DNA of 64,000 bases from Cornus controversa (GCA_026545225.1 CM048853.1:47169755-47233754), one strand, 5' to 3'. Numbered from the stretch's first letter, positions 36,933 to 49,883 are shown. Notes: generated by a model from the letters alone, not told the origin. Program-made: numbers and translations.

Positions 36933-37383
36933 CAGATCCCTTTTCTGGCTCGTAATGTTGTTTCACTGTTTGGACATCTAATATGAGGGGTTACTATCGT
37001 AGATTACACGTCATAATTTTATACAATGCACATCTCTTTGTAGCAAGAATGTTTTAACTCGTTACTAGTCTTGTTTCTGTATCAAAAATTTTAATTTCAA
37101 CTATACCCTAATTTTAATGTATTCCCATTAAAACTGCGCGCAGACTTCTATTCCGGTTGAGGAGATTACCAAGGCCTTGGCAAAGATGGGGTATGAGGTG
37201 ATGATCTCCAATGATGCTGGCCGGTTTGTTTGCAATTATGTATATTATCATTCCCTCCGCTTCGCAGAGCAGCATGGAATCAAATCGCTCTTTGTGCACG
37301 TCCCTCTCTTCCTTACCATCGACGAGGAGACTCAAATGCAATTCGCTTCTTCCTTGTTGGAGGTACTTGCTTCTTTATTTTAG
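33099..37383 (+). CDS. pyroglutamyl-peptidase I (pyrrolidone-carboxylate peptidase, family C15)
   Basis: Four coding exons join in phase: 33099-33365, 35786-35890, 35997-36044 and 37144-37383, giving 219 residues. The enzyme removes N-terminal pyroglutamate from peptides in the cytosol. The start MGSEGPSGVTIHLTGFKKFHG fits the family's first strand. The three catalytic residues are visible: Glu104 in SFAIEHQAVN, Cys170 in SNDAGRFVCNY, and His192 in SLFVHVP. Length matches the family. A 5' UTR intron is likely between 32268 and 33033 (CAG|GTGAGT to GATGCAG), so transcription starts near 32166, just after the duplicated block. Introns are enlarged by duplications and possible transposon sequence. 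Nothing suggests loss of function. Confidence 0.92.
33638..34158. repeat. about 250-bp direct duplication in peptidase intron 1
   Basis: Two copies begin TTTTAATGTCCTAAAAAATG near 33638 and 33899 and both run to ATGGACTTAATTCTGTTTCTG. They share GAAGCATCCTTCCCG and TCTTAGCAGCATTTTTCATC with scattered differences. The copies are non-coding. Confidence 0.85.
34185..35110. mobile_element. possible hAT-like remnant in peptidase intron 1
   Basis: CTAGGGGTGGATGCACATAG near 34186 and the GGGGGCGGCCACCCCCC block resemble hAT-type ends. GTCGCCCCCTCTAAAATAAG near 35085 could be the opposite end. I could not show matching flanks, so borders are tentative. Confidence 0.35.
35495..35745. repeat. diverged direct repeat of about 120 bp
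   Basis: Words ACTAGCCATAATGTACAAAGC / ACTAGCCATCATGTAGAATGGC and AAAACCTATTATTTATCT / AAAACCTATTATCTATCT recur in order, showing an old duplication just before exon 2 of the peptidase gene. Confidence 0.65.
36883..36932. repeat. TA/GA compound microsatellite
   Basis: A TA run passes directly into a GA run inside peptidase intron 3. Confidence 0.95.
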
Positions 37384-38879
37384 TACTTCACCATCAGCAT
37401 GTCACATCTCCATGCTCCATATCATTTATGCCTGAATTCTTATTGCCAATGTAAACGAAGGTGGATGGTTGTGTATTTATTCTTGCTGCTACAATAAACA
37501 GTTGAAATTGTATGTGGATGGCAAATGAATTTGTAGCACATACATCGCATGTATTTTGTGTGTTGTCCCTCAGAAGACAGAACTGCTGTTATTATGTTGA
37601 AGCAATCTTCTGTGTTTGTGAATAAAATTGCTGCTTGCTTTCTCCACTATGGTTCTTGCTTATTTTCTGGATTGATGATTAACTTTTCTAATCTTTGACA
37701 CTTCTACTTTTAGGGCCCGCTTGCTTTTGCTTTACCCTTGAGCAAAATCATGATTCTGTTTTTTTTGGAGCTAAAACAGAAAGTAAAATCACGTTCAGCA
37801 ACGATACTGTTTTCAAAATTTTGAAAGCACAAAAAAAAACAGAATGCGTGTTCAATAACTATGATTTTGGTTTTGTTTTCTGAATGGGAAATACAAGGTT
37901 TTGTGCTGGCTCATATGAGACTACCTCTTCTATTCAAGTTTCAAATCAATATTAAGGTGATTTTGTTTTTTTGGTGAGGATGCTAAGGTGTAATTTTGTT
38001 AACAGAATACAATAGAATAAAGCAATTTTATTGATGTTCCATGGTAGAAATATGATCCCAATATGTAAGTAGATAGGAAGGATAATATTAAACACTGCAA
38101 ATTGGTGTTGTGAGACTATATTATCAGTCTAAAGGTTGTCCTAGTATTGCTTTGCTTTGCTTTGAAACGAAACGAGTGCTATGTTCTCCAAGACTCTCTC
38201 TCTCATCTGCATATGCATGCCTTACCAAAGATTAAATCCATTCATGTATATGCTTGGCTGCATGGAATTGGTGGAATTTAAAAAAAATTAGTTGAATTGG
38301 AATTTACTTTTTCCTGAATTAAATTTTCTCCAATTCTGTCACAATTCCATGCAACGCCTGTATGTATGTATGTATAAAGGCATGTGTACTTAATTTGGAA
38401 GCATGAGACTGATGAGTGATGACACCTTCACAATTCTATTGGTTAAAAAGAGAGATTCTATAAAGTGTGACTTCTATTAACCATTAAATGCGTGTGGATG
38501 CATCTCTCTCTTTACTGTGATATAGTTTCTCTCCCACCCCTTAGCCTTTTAGTTTAATGTGATTCTCCCCTGAATTCCAATGTTTATAATATTAATTGAA
38601 TTATATTCCTATTTCTCAAAAAAAAAAATTGAATTATATTCCTCTGCTCTTTTTCCATCTTCGTATACATCAGCATTATTTTATAGATCCTAATACTCGG
38701 AGAGAATATCATTTCTCTTATTTTATTTTTCACATTAAGTACATTTTAACGAAAAATCAACCCACCAACTAGCCAACTCTGTAGGAGTAATGGCACCGTC
38801 ACCACATAAGCTTTGAAAAATTCATCAGAGTTCACCAATATGGCAACCATGTAATTCTTTGAAAAGTCAAAACTAGCTC
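37384..38879. other. 3' flank of the peptidase gene and spacer
   Basis: No gene is seen. A small foldback lies at about 38254-38357 (GGCTGCATGGAATTGGTGG against the complement GGCGTTGCATGGAATTGTG), probably a MITE. A TTGAATTATATTCCT word is duplicated near 38595 and 38629. Confidence 0.5.
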
Positions 38880-39275
38880 TGACATTATGTCAGGTCATCA
38901 AAAGCTCTCGAACACAATCAAAACCATAACAAAGATGTTAGGTTATCAAAGTCTTGACGAGCACTCCTCTCGAGCACAATCAAAACCTTAACAAACGTAC
39001 CAAGTCATCAAAGCCTTGATGAGCACTCCTCTCAAGCGCCATCAAAACCCTAACAACACGTCAAGTCATCAAAGTCTCAACGAGCACCTTGTCAAGCACC
39101 ACCAAAGCCTTGACAAGCACCCCTTGTGGAGCAACACCAAGGCCTCGACGAGCACCCCCTCTCGAATACCATTAAAGCCTCGATGAACACCCCTCTTGAA
39201 TACCATCAAAGCCTTGATGAGCACCTCTCTCGAGCACCATCAAAAGCCTGACATCATGGCAGGTCATCGAATATT
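38880..39275. repeat. GC-richer minisatellite, about 55-bp unit
   Basis: About seven degenerate units contain GCCTTGACGAGCACC, CCTCTCGAGCACCATC and AAAACCCTAAC-like words. The array stands out from its AT-rich surroundings. Reading frames through it are broken, so I do not call a gene. Confidence 0.75.
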
Positions 39276-40961
39276 CAAGGACTCCTCTTTCAATCCTTGA
39301 GGCTAAGTTACGAAGTAAGAGACGAGATTTGGCAGGATCTCCTTAAATTGATGTAGCTACTTATCCTTGGAGCACTTAGAAGGAATTTGGTTTGGTGGAT
39401 GAAAAGTTAAAAAATGCCTACTTGGTGGCCTAATTAATAGGATGGTGAATATATACACTTACAACAGATACTCTTACAATTACTATTAATATTTTGAGCA
39501 ATGCTACATGTCTCGAATAAATATCACAAATTTTAACTCGAATCTATATGGCAGGTGATATATCCATTATTTTAGGAGATAAAATTAAATGATAAGTTAT
39601 TATTGATGGAATTTTTCCTATACACGGAGTCTTTATGGTATTATCACATGTCCCGTAAATTCGAGTTAAAATTTATAAAATAAAATTAAAACGTTTAACA
39701 TTTCTCTAATATTTTAGCTATCGTGATTGGATTACTGTCCAATGCATTTAATGTTTGTGTTAAAGTTTAACTTGAACACGCCATATGACCGGGTAAAGCA
39801 GGGGGAATTGACCTCTTAGGTAGCTAGCAAATCATTATAGGTATTGAGCAAGAACAAGACAAGTCAATGTTCCCTTTGCGTGATACTCCGGAGAGGAGGC
39901 ATTATAATCAGTTGCTGTATTAATTATTTGCACTTATTTGTTAATTGGACCGAAGTCGAACAACTCTCTCTCTCTCTCTCTCTCTCTCTGCGTGTGTCTC
40001 TGTGTGTGTGGGGTTGGTTTCGGGGGGTTTCAAACCCAATTCAACTAAAAGATTATCTTGGTTCACGGCCTGCTTAACCTTATATAAATTATATAATTTC
40101 TTTCTCTTATTTTCCTTTTTGGGGGTTCTATTCGATGCACCACCAAACCAGACCCCACAGGCGAAGGCTAGCCAACCTCAAGCTGCTACATAGCTGAACC
40201 AGTAAACAGCTGGTGAATTAACTTAATCACATTTTATATATATATATATATATAAATCAAATTAATAGTTCTTTGATCAAGTCAAGAGTAAGCATCTTTG
40301 CAACTTGCTTTGGCCTAACAAATCAATTATATATGTCATGGATTACATAATGTTCATCTTCTTTACTCCACCTTGTCCTTCATGTATTAATAAAGCTATA
40401 AAAGAATATTATGAATAATATAATTGGGACTATGTCAACTCATCCAACCATAACTCAAGTTGTTAGTCCAATAATATATAGAAAATCACATAAATAATAT
40501 GATAAAATATAAAAAGGCAAAATGTTTTAATTAACATAGTGATCATGAATCAGTCCAGTGATATACCAATCACAACCCTTCCTGACCAACTTAACATAGA
40601 TACTGTATTTGTCATGTCTCTATTTCCTTGTCATCATTCAGTCTCCATCTTCCACGTGGCGTGTGAGCCGCCTTTCACGATGTATAGAACTAGTTTCATT
40701 TTCATTCTCTCTCTCTCTCTCTCTCCCCTCTCTCTGTCATAAGCCTTGAAATGACAAATTTACCCTTCATCTCCTAATCAAAACTCCGTAAGATTTGGAA
40801 AGATTACTGCAAAAGAAAATGGCAAAGCAGTCATTTCAGTTACTAAATTTAAAAAGTGGAAGAACTCTTTGAAGCTTTATATTTAGCCCATAAAAACTCT
40901 CTAAAGAGTCTAAACCTTCATTTAGAGTATCACAACAAGAAGCCTAGTCTAACTCTAAAAT
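39276..40961. other. spacer and promoter region of the ABCG gene
   Basis: An inverted-repeat MITE-like piece lies at about 39495-39710 (AAATTTTAACTCGAATCTA against AAATTTTAACTCGAATTTA). CT microsatellites stand at 39963-39989 and 40706-40735. TTATATTTAG at about 40877 could serve as a TATA-like site about 80 bp before the start codon. Confidence 0.4.
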
Positions 40962-41462
40962 ATGGAAAACCCCAAAATGGCAAACAATCTTATGACTCCC
41001 CCATTAACTTCCACAAGGTGGGAAGAAGATGACATATCACTAGCTGAAGCATACTCACCACCAAGAGCATCCTGGGCTGGAGCGTGTTCTGTAATAAGCA
41101 ATAATAGCGTGATAACTCTGCCAACTGATCACGTGGGAGAGAGGGAAAGGATGCCGGCATTAATGTCAGGTGGGTCGACGCCGGAAGTTCAGAACAGGAT
41201 CGGGAACGCGTCGCCAGAGACGGCCAGGTATGTTGCATTGAGGATGTATAAGAGCTTGAAGAAGCATGGGTTGAGAGATGAAGTTGGAAAGGCATTTACA
41301 AGGGAAGAGATAAATGAAGAAGTGAATGGGGTGAGGAAGAAAAGTGAAGAGCTTACGGGGATGGAGTACCTTTTGAAGGATGGTTTTGTTAGTTATTTGC
41401 GTGACGTGGCAAGAATCACTCCTCCTATTCCTCAACAGGTAGGTAACTCGATCTCCACATTT

Positions 41463-41502
<40 letters not shown>

Positions 41503-44500
41503 ATTTAATCCAATCCGAATCTTACAATTTGGTTCGATTTGTGACTCATTGTTTGGTCCCAATTCAAAAAATGATTTGATTGTTAAAATTAGTTTGGTTT
41601 GTGGTTAAAGATAAAAAAAAAAAATGAAATTGAAGTGTGATATCTATATCTATATATATATACATATATATATATTTGTTTTCATTTGATCAGTTGGTAA
41701 AATTTTATTACCATAGGTTGGCACTCATTTACGTAAACATATTAATATAATTATATTCTAATTCTTGTTGGCATATTACATTATTGCTATATTACTAGAA
41801 GATTTTAGAAACTATAAATGCACCTTTGAGTCTTTTGAGTAGGTAGTAAGGAAAAACTTCACATAGCTCATAAAAGTTGGATTGAATAATGTTAATATAA
41901 TTGTTATTTAAATGTTTTTATTAGAGTATGTTTTCGGCTAATCTTAATCCATTCAACCGAGGAGATCCAAATCGGTTTCAGTTGGTTCCAATTTTCATAA
42001 AACCACACACACACACACACACATATATATAATAAGCATGATTATTGACACTGCTTATGATCGCATAGAATATTTAGGAATCTTTGCTCATTTTGTCTTT
42101 ATTGGTTTCTATTTTCTATTATTTTTGGATGATAGTGGTGTCGGTTCTGATTGAAGAACTGTTTCTTATGCTTTAGGTTTGAAATTTTACTAGTATATAA
42201 TATTCTAGAAATGAATTTACTTTAAAAAGTCAAATTAATGGATTAAAATTTGTTAATACTTCAACTAAATCATTCACTAATAAGCCATATATTAAAGTTG
42301 ACTCTTAAATTGTTCCCTGTCCTTTTCAAGGACTAACGATTTCATACATGCTTGATAGTTTGTGTTGTTCTGTTGTCTTTTTTTGGACCAAATACAAATA
42401 ATAATAATAAATAATAAAATAAAATAACGTTATAACAGACTGAGAACAACACCAACAAAAAAAAAAAAAAAAAATTCCACAGGTAAATATGAAATAAGCT
42501 AAAACAAAATGTTGGAAATATCAATCGAATTTGGAATTGAGGGAAATTTAATTTAAAGAACTAAATTTCCTCCGATGAAGAAAGCATGGGCGTCGGCCCC
42601 CCCATCCCAAAATGGGCCTATGCTCCAAGTTTAGGCTCAGTCCAATAGAGGTTTGAATTCTATTAATTTTTTTTTAGAAAAATGGTTTTTGTACTCTAAT
42701 TTTATACTCTTGCAGTATACTTATTTTGAAAATATGTAATATAAATTTTGCCAAAAGTTTAAAATAAGGCCAACCCTTCCCGGATCCCCTGCAATTGCGA
42801 GAGCCTCGAGCCTCGTGTACTAGGCTAGCTATTTCTTCCGTGACTCTCAGAGAACATATCGATTGTGTTATTTAGTAACGAAGAAAGAGTTACACAATGT
42901 TTTCAAGAACCTTATACCATGTCCCACGGTCCATAAATGTTCTATTAGTTTCACTAAGGTTGCTAAATTTTGCAGGTAGTTCGATTTTCCGGCATCAAGT
43001 ACTCGAAGGAGTTTGAGAATTCAAGCAACAAATATGAAACTTTTGGGAATAAATTGGTGGGATGTTTTGTTGGGCCATTCAAGACTTTTCTTCAAAGAAA
43101 GGATTCAACTTGGGTGCATATTTTGAAGGGGGTGGATGGATATGTCATGCCTGGGTCTATGACCCTTCTACTTGGCCCTCCAGGTAGGGGACACAGTTTC
43201 TTCATAAATATAATTGCCTCAATTTATTTATTTATTTTACATATAAAGAAAAAAAATAAAAGTAATTGATATATGAACACTAGATATCACCTTTTTCCCT
43301 TGCAGTTTCCATTTACTAGCTATAAATATTCAAATCACTTTATTTTGGTTTATATAGATAAAGTTATAAAAGTTACTACCATATAAAAAAAAAAGGGCAG
43401 AGTCAAACGCACAAAACTCTCGCCATTGCAGAAATTGAAAGGGCCAGATGTATACTGTGACCTCTGGTCACAATGGAGCAATCTTACCGTTGCATTCATT
43501 ACAACATATGTCCCCTGGAATAGGTTCACAACAGGCAAAGAGAAAGATCATCATAAATAAATGCAAAAAAACATCAGGCACTACATTTCATGTATATAAC
43601 TCAGAAACCTCAAAAATTATTTTATCTCATAGCAGCACATTCAGGATTTCCAGTGGTATAACCTCCCCCATCCTCAAGGAGAAGGGAGGGGTTCGAGTCC
43701 CAGTGTGGAAAAAAAAAAGTGTGTGAATACGCAGCTAGTTGAAAGAAAAAAAAAAGGTCAAGTAGATGATACATGCAACAAACTTAAATTTGACCACCCA
43801 AACCTTACAATCAACAGCCTTTTGAATCCTTAATTTGTCTTTCAACTTAGATTTGAACAAAAAAGAAATGGACAACAATTCATGGTATACTTGTACTATA
43901 ACAACTGTTTTTATTCCACAGAGTTCACTGGTTCAGTTAATAAAACATATTTCTTATAGAAGGGTGAAAATTGTTTCCAACATAATTCTTAACCAACACA
44001 TGAGAAGAAAGATTAGTACCTAGTCATTTCAATTTTTCACAAACACTGTTACAATCAAATGTCTGTAGTCATTCAAGATATACCTCAATAACATTTTCCA
44101 GCTAAACAATCAGGACCACAGGAATTAATATAGCAAGAGAAACTAGATTAATAAGCAATACAACATGGTCATTATTGCAGAAACTCTAAAATAAATAAAT
44201 AATATAATTTTCAGCTACAGATGAAAAGTAGTTACTTCATTACCTTGTTAGATTGCCATTGATTGATTTATACTACTGCTGATAATACAAAGACAACCTG
44301 TTAGTTTCTGAAGCTGAAAAGTTCATCAAGTTAATCCACAAATCAAATCTTGCAGGATGCGGAAAAAGCACTCTCTTAGAAATTCTTGCAGGAAGAGTAG
44401 ACGAAGCCAAGAACTCAAACTTGCAAGGTGTGGTGATGTACAACGATAAATATGCCTCCGAAATACGTCTCAGTAGGCTCATTGCTTTTATCAGTGGCCA

Positions 44501-47500
44501 ACTTGACAAGTATGTGGTCTATATCTGAATGCCATCATTTTCACATTCATGTAGGAGCAAAGACAACACATTTAAAAAGCCAGTATATTTCAAAACCTAA
44601 TCTTACTAATAGGCAATCATCATTGATTCTTGGAACTAAAATTCAAGATTTGCAATTTTGTTGTCCCTAAAATTGCAGGCACATTCCATTTTTATCAGTT
44701 CGAGAGACTCTGGAGTTCGCAAGGGACTGCACTCAGGGGCTTCGGCCAGAGAACTTCACTCCTCAAATGAGAAAGTTCTTTGCCCATGCACTGGTGGAGG
44801 GACAAGATCCATTTTTAGAGTATGTCTTAGAAATCCTAAGCTTAAAGAATATAGAGCACAAACTTGCTGGAGAAGCAATCTCGGATGTGGATCGCCAGAA
44901 GCTCACAACAGCCGAGTTAGCACTGGGAACATATTCAGTCATGCTTTATGATCAACCATTTACCGGATCCGATCTTGCAGCTACATACGACTTAGTGGAC
45001 ACTATAAGGACCGTTAGCAGGATTCAGCAATCTTCTGCGATCATGTCACTGACCGAACTCTCACAGGAAGTGTTTGATCTTTTTGATAGGATCATACTTC
45101 TCGGCGATGGTCACGTTTTGTTCCAAGGCCCTCGTCAAGATGCAATTCCGTACTTCACCAAGCTCGGGTTAGTAATACAGTCATAGTGATAGAAGAGAGT
45201 ATAATTGTTGCTTATGAGCAGTTTGAGCACTTACAATTCCTTTCATTGCAATAACACAGTCAACATTAAGTGAAAAGTAGCACCATTGATTTAATATGCA
45301 GGTACAAGAAACCATCGCATGTGGAGTCTGCTGAGTTTCTTGAAGATATCGTAGCTGGAGATGGTTCCCAATATATGGAATCAGAAGCAATTCCTTTGAC
45401 CATAGATGAACTTGTAGAATGCTACAGGGCTTCAGATCATTACAGAGATATTATGAGAATTGTTGACAGAGATGATGTGAAACACACGTATTGGGTAGAA
45501 AGTGAGCCCGGACTTGGCCTATCCCTTAAAACACCATCCATATACCATTACTCAGTCGATTCACAGCCAAGAAAAGAGACAGGTATTTAGTCATCCACCG
45601 ACAAATTTGGTAACCTGCCACTCATGGTTTGTGAAAAATCAATGACAATTACACTGACTGAATCTATGATTTTGCAGAATTGGTGGTTGCTAAGCTCTCT
45701 ACCAAAGTAGGGCATTCAGGGGGAATTGAAAGCACAGGAAGAGTTCAGATTGGAGACGTGGTCACAGCAATATCCATGAACAATGAAGAAATGCAATACC
45801 TCGCTGTGGGATCACAAAAAATCCAGCGAGAGTGTGCCTCACATGCATACTCTATGTTGAAGAAGGCACGAGGCCACATCCGTCTCCAAGTTGAGCGCTA
45901 CAAGGAAGAGGTATATAAACTTGTTAACACCAACAAAGAAGTGACATACGGTGAATTAGATGGATTGCATACTAATTTTAGATGTAAATAAGGATGCAAT
46001 AATTATGCCTGAAAGAAGAGAGACATCCCTTAATCAGTTCCTCATATTGATTTTTGGTTCTTTAGGAGGAGGATTATCAAGCTCAATGGGAGCAATTCCA
46101 GAGGCCCTTTGTTCAGACGTGGTGGAAGTCTACTAAAACTCTAATCAAGAGGCAAATCAAGGTCACTAAAAGGCTCCACACTTTGCTGAAGTTAAGGTTA
46201 TTCCAGGTCAATACTACCACTTGTCTGACTCTATTGATTATGTAGAATAAAGATCAATCAATTGTCACAATCTTCAGGTTATCCTAAGTTTTAGAGAGCT
46301 ACATCTACAGCACAGATATGGAGGAAAAAATATTTCCAACAGTTTTTAAATAAAATATGTCATGCCTTAGCAAATAAACACCCATTCTTGAATGTTGCAG
46401 GCAATTGTACTTGGTGTGTTTGCAGGGACTCTATTCCACAAACTAGGAGATCAATATACACAACAGCAAATGAACTCAGTGAGGGCTCTGGGGTTTGTGT
46501 CTACTATGAGCATAATGCTCATAAATCTAGTACAGCTTCCTCTATACATGCTCCAAAGACCAATATTTTACAAGCATAGGGCTCAGAGATTCTTCAGAGC
46601 TTCTTCGTATATAGTTGCTCATTGCATAGTCAATCTCCCACAAACCCTTTTAGAAGTAATGTTCAATTACTTTTTTCTTCACTGAAAAAGTAGCCATAGC
46701 TATCACAGAATTAAAATCTGCAGTATTTCTTGCAGGCACTGGCTTATACTCTCGGCATTTATTTTTTAGCGGGTCTATCATTGACAGGAAATTGGGCACC
46801 TTTCTTTGAGTACCTGCTTCTGTTATTCTTGGTGGCATACTTTGGTTCATCTGTCTTTTTCTTTCTTAGTGCCATCTCTTCCATTCCAGAAGTGGGAAAT
46901 GCTTTCGCAGGTACTTCTGTTTCTCTTAACTAAAGTTTTTGCACTCGTATATAATCTCTATTAGTGATTCAGAACACCTTGTGTGTGACCAACATATTCC
47001 GATTGTGATACAATTCCATTGCCTGCTCCTATTCATGTTTGTGCTTACTTGTATGCCGGAACTTCATGGTCGTGAAACCATGCATATGCATTGTATGCAT
47101 TCTGCAAGCAGTTGTGTGAACAGAGAGTTCTCCTCTGAACGTAACAGCTTCAATTGCCATGCTTCCCCACTAAATTCAAGATCACCATAGAAAGAAATAA
47201 TGCAATTGATGCCTGAAAACCTTTCAAGTCCAATGCCACTTAGGAACTAATTATATCAGTTCACTGGTTGCAGGTCTACTAGTTTCGATCTTACTACTCT
47301 TCAGCGGCTTTGTGATCTACCCATCCAATATCCCAACTTACTGGAAATGGCTCGCTTATGTAAACCCAATTCACTGGGCTAATGTCTCATTCTGCAGGTT
47401 CCAGTTTGAGGGTTACACTGACCCCTGCTCCAACTACCTTGGCAAGCTTCCTTTCTGTGACCAGCACCCAACAATAACAGTTGGAAAAGCCTATCTGATC

Positions 47501-49883
47501 TTCTATGAGCTTTCTAAAGATGCCAAGAGACCATGGCTTCCCTACATCATTATCCTGGGGTGGACAGTAGCTGCCAACTTGTTAGCATTATTGGGACTGA
47601 AGAAAATAGAGTTCACAGCAACCAGCCAATCATTGCCTCATCTCAAAAAACATCCAGTAATAAGCAATTTTAAAGAAGATATGGAGAGTGAATTTGAGTC
47701 TGACAGAAGTCACAATGCACATTCTATTGATTACAGTGCTTCCACAAATAGTAGGCCACAAAGTTCCCTTTCTGCTTATGGTAAAATGAAGAACAATGGA
47801 GGAGTTGAAAAATGGATTGAAGAATTCCGAATTGATCTCGAGAGGAATGGGCTAGGAATTCCAGTTGAACCAGTAACCCTCCTGTTCAAGGATCTGTCAT
47901 TCACAAGGTGTGTTCTCCTATCTTTTACTTAGTTAAAAATTTAGAATCATAACCTATTGAATGTAATCTCTAAATCCAAATCTCAGTGCTCCTACCGGTC
48001 CACATTGGTTCCCTAGTTGCCCAAAAGAATATTATATTACCCACAGAAATTCTCTTTAAAATTGGTGTTTAACCACAGAAAAATGTTTATGCATCAGGTA
48101 TGACGAGGAAACTAAAGAAAGTTCATCAATCTTCAACAACATCACTGGCTATGCTAGACCACAAAGCATGGTAGCCATATTAGGTGGTTCCAGAACAAGC
48201 AAGTCCACACTGCTCAAATGCCTTGCTGGAAGGGTACCTTTAAGTGGCAATCTCAGCGGAAACATTCAGGCAAATGGTGTAAAACCTGGAGCTACCTTCT
48301 TTAGACTGACAGGCTATGTTGAGAAGCTTGATGCTCACCAACCTTACCTCTCTGTACGTGAATCCCTTCAATTCAGTGCAGCACTTCGTCTTGATCAAGC
48401 AATCAACACCATGAGCCGTCACATTCATGTTGAGCTGGTCCTTAATCAACTCGGTTTAATGCCCTACTGCAACCAACTTGTTGGTTCCCTTCGTGATGCC
48501 ACTGGAAAGACATTTGAAATAGCCAAGAAAATGACAATAGCAGTAGAGCTGGCTGCTAACCCAAGTATTCTCTTTCTTGAAGAACCGATATCTGGCCTTG
48601 ACACCACAGGAACATTGAATATTCTCAAAATTCTCTTTCAAGTTTCAGGGTCAGGTCGTGCCATTATTGCTACTCTTACACACCCTAATGCTCGTTCTCT
48701 GTCCTTCTTTGACCAGGCTCTCATTCTAACGCAAGAAGGGGATCAAGCATACTTTGGTCCAATAGGATCTAACTGCAAAAATTTGCTAGATTATTTTGCA
48801 TCAATTCCAAAGGCCCCTCAATATTTCATTAGAGAAAGTCCAGTTAGCTTTGTTATGGGGGTTCTTGGCCTAGGTATAAAAAATAGGGGTACTCCTTCAT
48901 TGAACTTCGCAGAGATCTTTAAAGTGAGTTCCTTGCATGAGATCAACCAAAAAGAGATGAGTAGTATACATAAGTTGACCAAGAATGGAATACCAAGGGA
49001 TCTATCTTCTACTTACTCAGCTCCATATTCACATCAAGCAATTTTAGTATTGCTAAGAACACAAAGGTTCTTATGGAGGAATGTGCAATATACATATGGT
49101 AGACTTACAGGTTGCGTCATGATTGGTCTGCTGATGGGTTCCCTTTACTTTCAAATCGACTACGGAGATACATACAGCGTGACTTCACGTACACTTTACA
49201 TATACATGCAAGTTATACTCATTGGGGTTGTCTCAGCAAACAATGTCATCCCCCAAATTGGCACAGACAGATTGGTATACTTCAGAGAGAAAAGGGCTGG
49301 AATGTATCTTCCAATATTTTATCCAGTCTCGTGGGCAGTGGGTGAGATTCCCTATTTTTTCATCGCAACGCTTGCGGTAGTAGGGATTGGGAATGGCATG
49401 GCAGGAATTGGGACAGGTTCAGCTACAGAATTCCTGCTGTATTGGCTAGTGCTCTTCATGTTCACATTGTGTGTAACATATTTTGGGATGATGGTCACTT
49501 TCCTAGCACCAGTGCCAACACTCGCTGCATTTCTTGTGTCAATTGTCACATCATTGTGGGTGTCAGCTTCTGGAGTAGTTGTTGTGCTGTCTGACATGAA
49601 GCTCTACAGATGGATGTATTGGAGCAACCCATTCCAATATGCTGTGAACGCAATGACCTCAATCAGTTTTTATTGTGATACAAAGAATTGCGGATCAGAT
49701 TGCAGCTGCCCACGGTTTCCAGATGGCTCTTATGTGTGGGATAGATTGGCAACATTAAGAGCTTTAAACCACAAGAGAGTAGATACAGACATACTCACCT
49801 TGTCTGCCATGTGTGTGCTATTTGCCTGTCTTGCCTTTATCTTCTTTATTGTGCTGAAGCACAACTCAAACCCTCATGTATAG
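40962..49883 (+). CDS. full-size ABCG (PDR-like) transporter with PDZ-like insert and degenerate NBDs
   Basis: Eleven exons join in phase: 40962-41438, 42976-43183, 44356-44509, 44679-45167, 45302-45582, 45678-45910, 46066-46206, 46401-46655, 46736-46910, 47274-47907 and 48098-49883, giving about 1,610 residues. NBD1 has an intact Walker A (GPPGCGKST, about 226-234), but Walker B reads VMLYDQP with Gln372 where the catalytic Glu belongs, and SDVDRQK replaces the signature SGGQK. Residues about 537-614 form a PDZ-like domain (KVGHSGGIESTG, VQIGDVVTAIS, GHIRLQVER). An ABC2 membrane domain follows (662-910), with MLQRPIFYKHR before it turns. NBD2 (from 1045) has a broken Walker A (GGSRTSKST), FLEEP for Walker B and no signature motif. 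The second membrane domain spans about 1330-1605. PDR proteins pump hormones, lipids or toxins at the plasma membrane and have about 1,450 residues; this one is longer because of the N-terminal segment and the PDZ-like part. The substrate is unknown. Confidence 0.85.
41466..41502. repeat. TA microsatellite in ABCG intron 1
   Basis: A long TA run starts 28 bp after the donor of exon 1. Further TA and CA runs lie at about 41642-41676 and 42006-42030. Confidence 0.95.
42560..42860. other. possible transposon remnant in ABCG intron 1
   Basis: GGGCGTCGGCCCCCCCATCCC and GGCCAACCCTTCCCGGATCCCC resemble the GC-rich ends of the GGGGCGGA-type elements seen near 21960 and 34185, but borders cannot be fixed. 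Confidence 0.3.
43395..43512 (-). mobile_element. Au-type SINE fragment in ABCG intron 2
   Basis: Read on the minus strand, the words CAACGGTAAGATTGCTCCATTG, GACCAGAGGTCAC and CAATGGCGAGAG match the order found in Au-like SINEs; the middle is shortened. Confidence 0.55.
43635..43735 (+). mobile_element. tRNA-derived SINE fragment
   Basis: AGTGGTATAACCTCCCCC and GGGGTTCGAGTCCCAGTGTG look like A- and B-box regions of a plant tRNA-derived SINE; GTGTGTGAATACGCA follows after an A-run. It lies in ABCG intron 2 in sense orientation. Confidence 0.55.

Noticed and set aside
43684..43700. tRNA-like GGTTCGAGTCCC word
   Set aside because: No cloverleaf can be folded around it; it is better explained as the B box of a SINE fragment.
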